From an uncultured Gemmatimonadales bacterium (GTDB lineage: Bacteria; Gemmatimonadota; Gemmatimonadetes; JACCXV01; JAHWKZ01): DNA of 64,000 nucleotides. The notes beneath the pieces are model-generated. The model saw only the letters and a list, made by a program, of their open reading frames with translations. It was not told the DNA's origin and made no database searches. The DNA lies in NCBI GenBank assembly GCA_947259315.1, contig CAMYLR010000006.1, positions 180,452-244,451 on the forward strand, given 5' to 3'. Of this stretch, positions 63,584 through 64,000 are shown in pieces. Positions within the stretch are counted from its first letter, which is position 1. Every line of letters begins with the position of its first letter. A program made the position numbers and the translations under genes.

Positions 63584-64000
63584 AGTGTCACGGGTCCATC
63601 ATTGATCAGCCGGACTCGCATTCGGGCACCAAACTGACCGGTCGCAACGCACCCAGGAAGCTCCTCCTCGCAACGGTCGCAGAAACGCTGGTACAGCGCT
63701 TGAGCCTCGCTGTAGGACGCAGCGCCTGTGAAGTCCGGGCGACGCCCCTTCCGGGTGTCGGCGTACAACGTGAACTGACTGACAACGAGTAAGCCGTCTG
63801 TGGTCTCTCGAAGTGACCGGTCCATCTCGCCGCCATCACCGGGGAATACGCGGAGATTGGCGATCTTGGCCGCCATCCAATCGACGGCGGCGAGCGTTTC
63901 AGCTGGCGCAAAACCGACCAGTGCGACCAGTCCTGGACCGATCCGACCGGATTCGTGGACGTCACCGACCTCGTCGATGACCTCAACCGATGCTTCCGAC
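63568..64000 (-). CDS. dtd: D-aminoacyl-tRNA deacylase, 5' end outside window
   Basis: Removes D-amino acids wrongly charged on tRNA. The frame is open through base 64000: 144 residues are visible from SEASVEVIDEVG. The typical protein starts about 8 residues earlier (MRAVVQRV-type), so the start codon lies just beyond the edge. Catalytic VSQFTLYADTRKG and the Gly-cisPro motif NDGPVTL are both intact. Stop at 63568 overlaps the maf 5' region. Confidence 0.93.
   Translation of the reverse strand, partial: SEASVEVIDEVGDVHESGRIGPGLVALVGFAPAETLAAVDWMAAKIANLRVFPGDGGEMDRSLRETTDGLLVVSQFTLYADTRKGRRPDFTGAASYSEAQALYQRFCDRCEEELPGCVATGQFGARMRVRLINDGPVTLWLER

Noticed and set aside
1..64000. tRNA, rRNA, CRISPR array, insertion sequence or phage genes
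   Set aside because: I scanned the gaps and found no cloverleaf, no repeat-spacer pattern, no transposase or integrase, and no terminal repeats.

Overview
The window comes from the chromosome of a GC-rich, Gram-negative bacterium. BamD-like and other lipoproteins, RseP, outer-membrane barrels and a BamB-like propeller show an outer membrane. The mix of DUF1844, DUF4321, DUF4254, a DNRLRE-type lipoprotein, a homocysteine methyltransferase/MTHFR fusion and a SecA with an enlarged middle region looks most like Gemmatimonadota or a neighbouring lineage. This is an impression from gene content, not a placement. About 62 protein genes fill the window and all but four lie on the minus strand. No tRNA, rRNA, CRISPR array or insertion sequence is visible, and no gap reaches 300 bases. 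Two genes are cut by the window edges: rel at the left and dtd at the right.

Layout, left to right. 1-9915 holds rel, a small unknown gene, radC, rho, secA, nadD, a bamD-like gene, a TPR lipoprotein and a DUF4254 gene. 9961-17625 holds uridine kinase, UDP-glucose dehydrogenase, a divergent nfuA-like gene, two radical SAM genes and a WecC-type UDP-sugar dehydrogenase. The large radical SAM gene resembles the MJ0619/Tes family and has its own promoter overlapped by a DtxR-like palindrome. 17676-23697 holds ftsK, accC, accB, efp, pepP and a small TPR gene. ppiD follows on the plus strand. 25659-36971 runs tatA, DUF4321, a polyprenyl synthase, a PHP phosphoesterase, the methyltransferase/MTHFR fusion, a TPR gene, hutI, hutU, selD, ridA and fhs, so it is rich in one-carbon and histidine breakdown functions. 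37152-43152 holds tatD, secF, secD and a barrel/lipoprotein pair. 43153-45413 holds an EutN/CcmL-type shell protein gene, cdd, DUF1844 and alr. After mazG, asnS and a PQQ-type propeller comes a three-part metalloprotease-TolB-Omp85 fusion. 51800-61769 is a thioesterase, a CMD-family gene and an asparaginase, then the conserved block rseP-dxr-cdsA-uppS-frr-pyrH-tsf-rpsB-rpsI-rplM. mtnA, maf and dtd close the window.

The clearest non-routine result is that selD is a selenoprotein. Its true start at 34905 overlaps the ridA stop, and an in-frame UGA at codon 20 falls where selenophosphate synthetases carry catalytic Cys or Sec, followed by a SECIS-like hairpin. A standard ORF call would drop the first 23 residues. 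Other points worth checking are the Tes-like radical SAM gene with its iron-box-like operator, the lone microcompartment vertex gene beside cdd, the protease-propeller-barrel fusion, a decayed phosphate transporter tail before fhs, and a compound hairpin in the rpsB leader. Stop/start overlaps (ATGA, GTGA, TTGA) are pervasive, so most minus-strand genes are probably translationally coupled.
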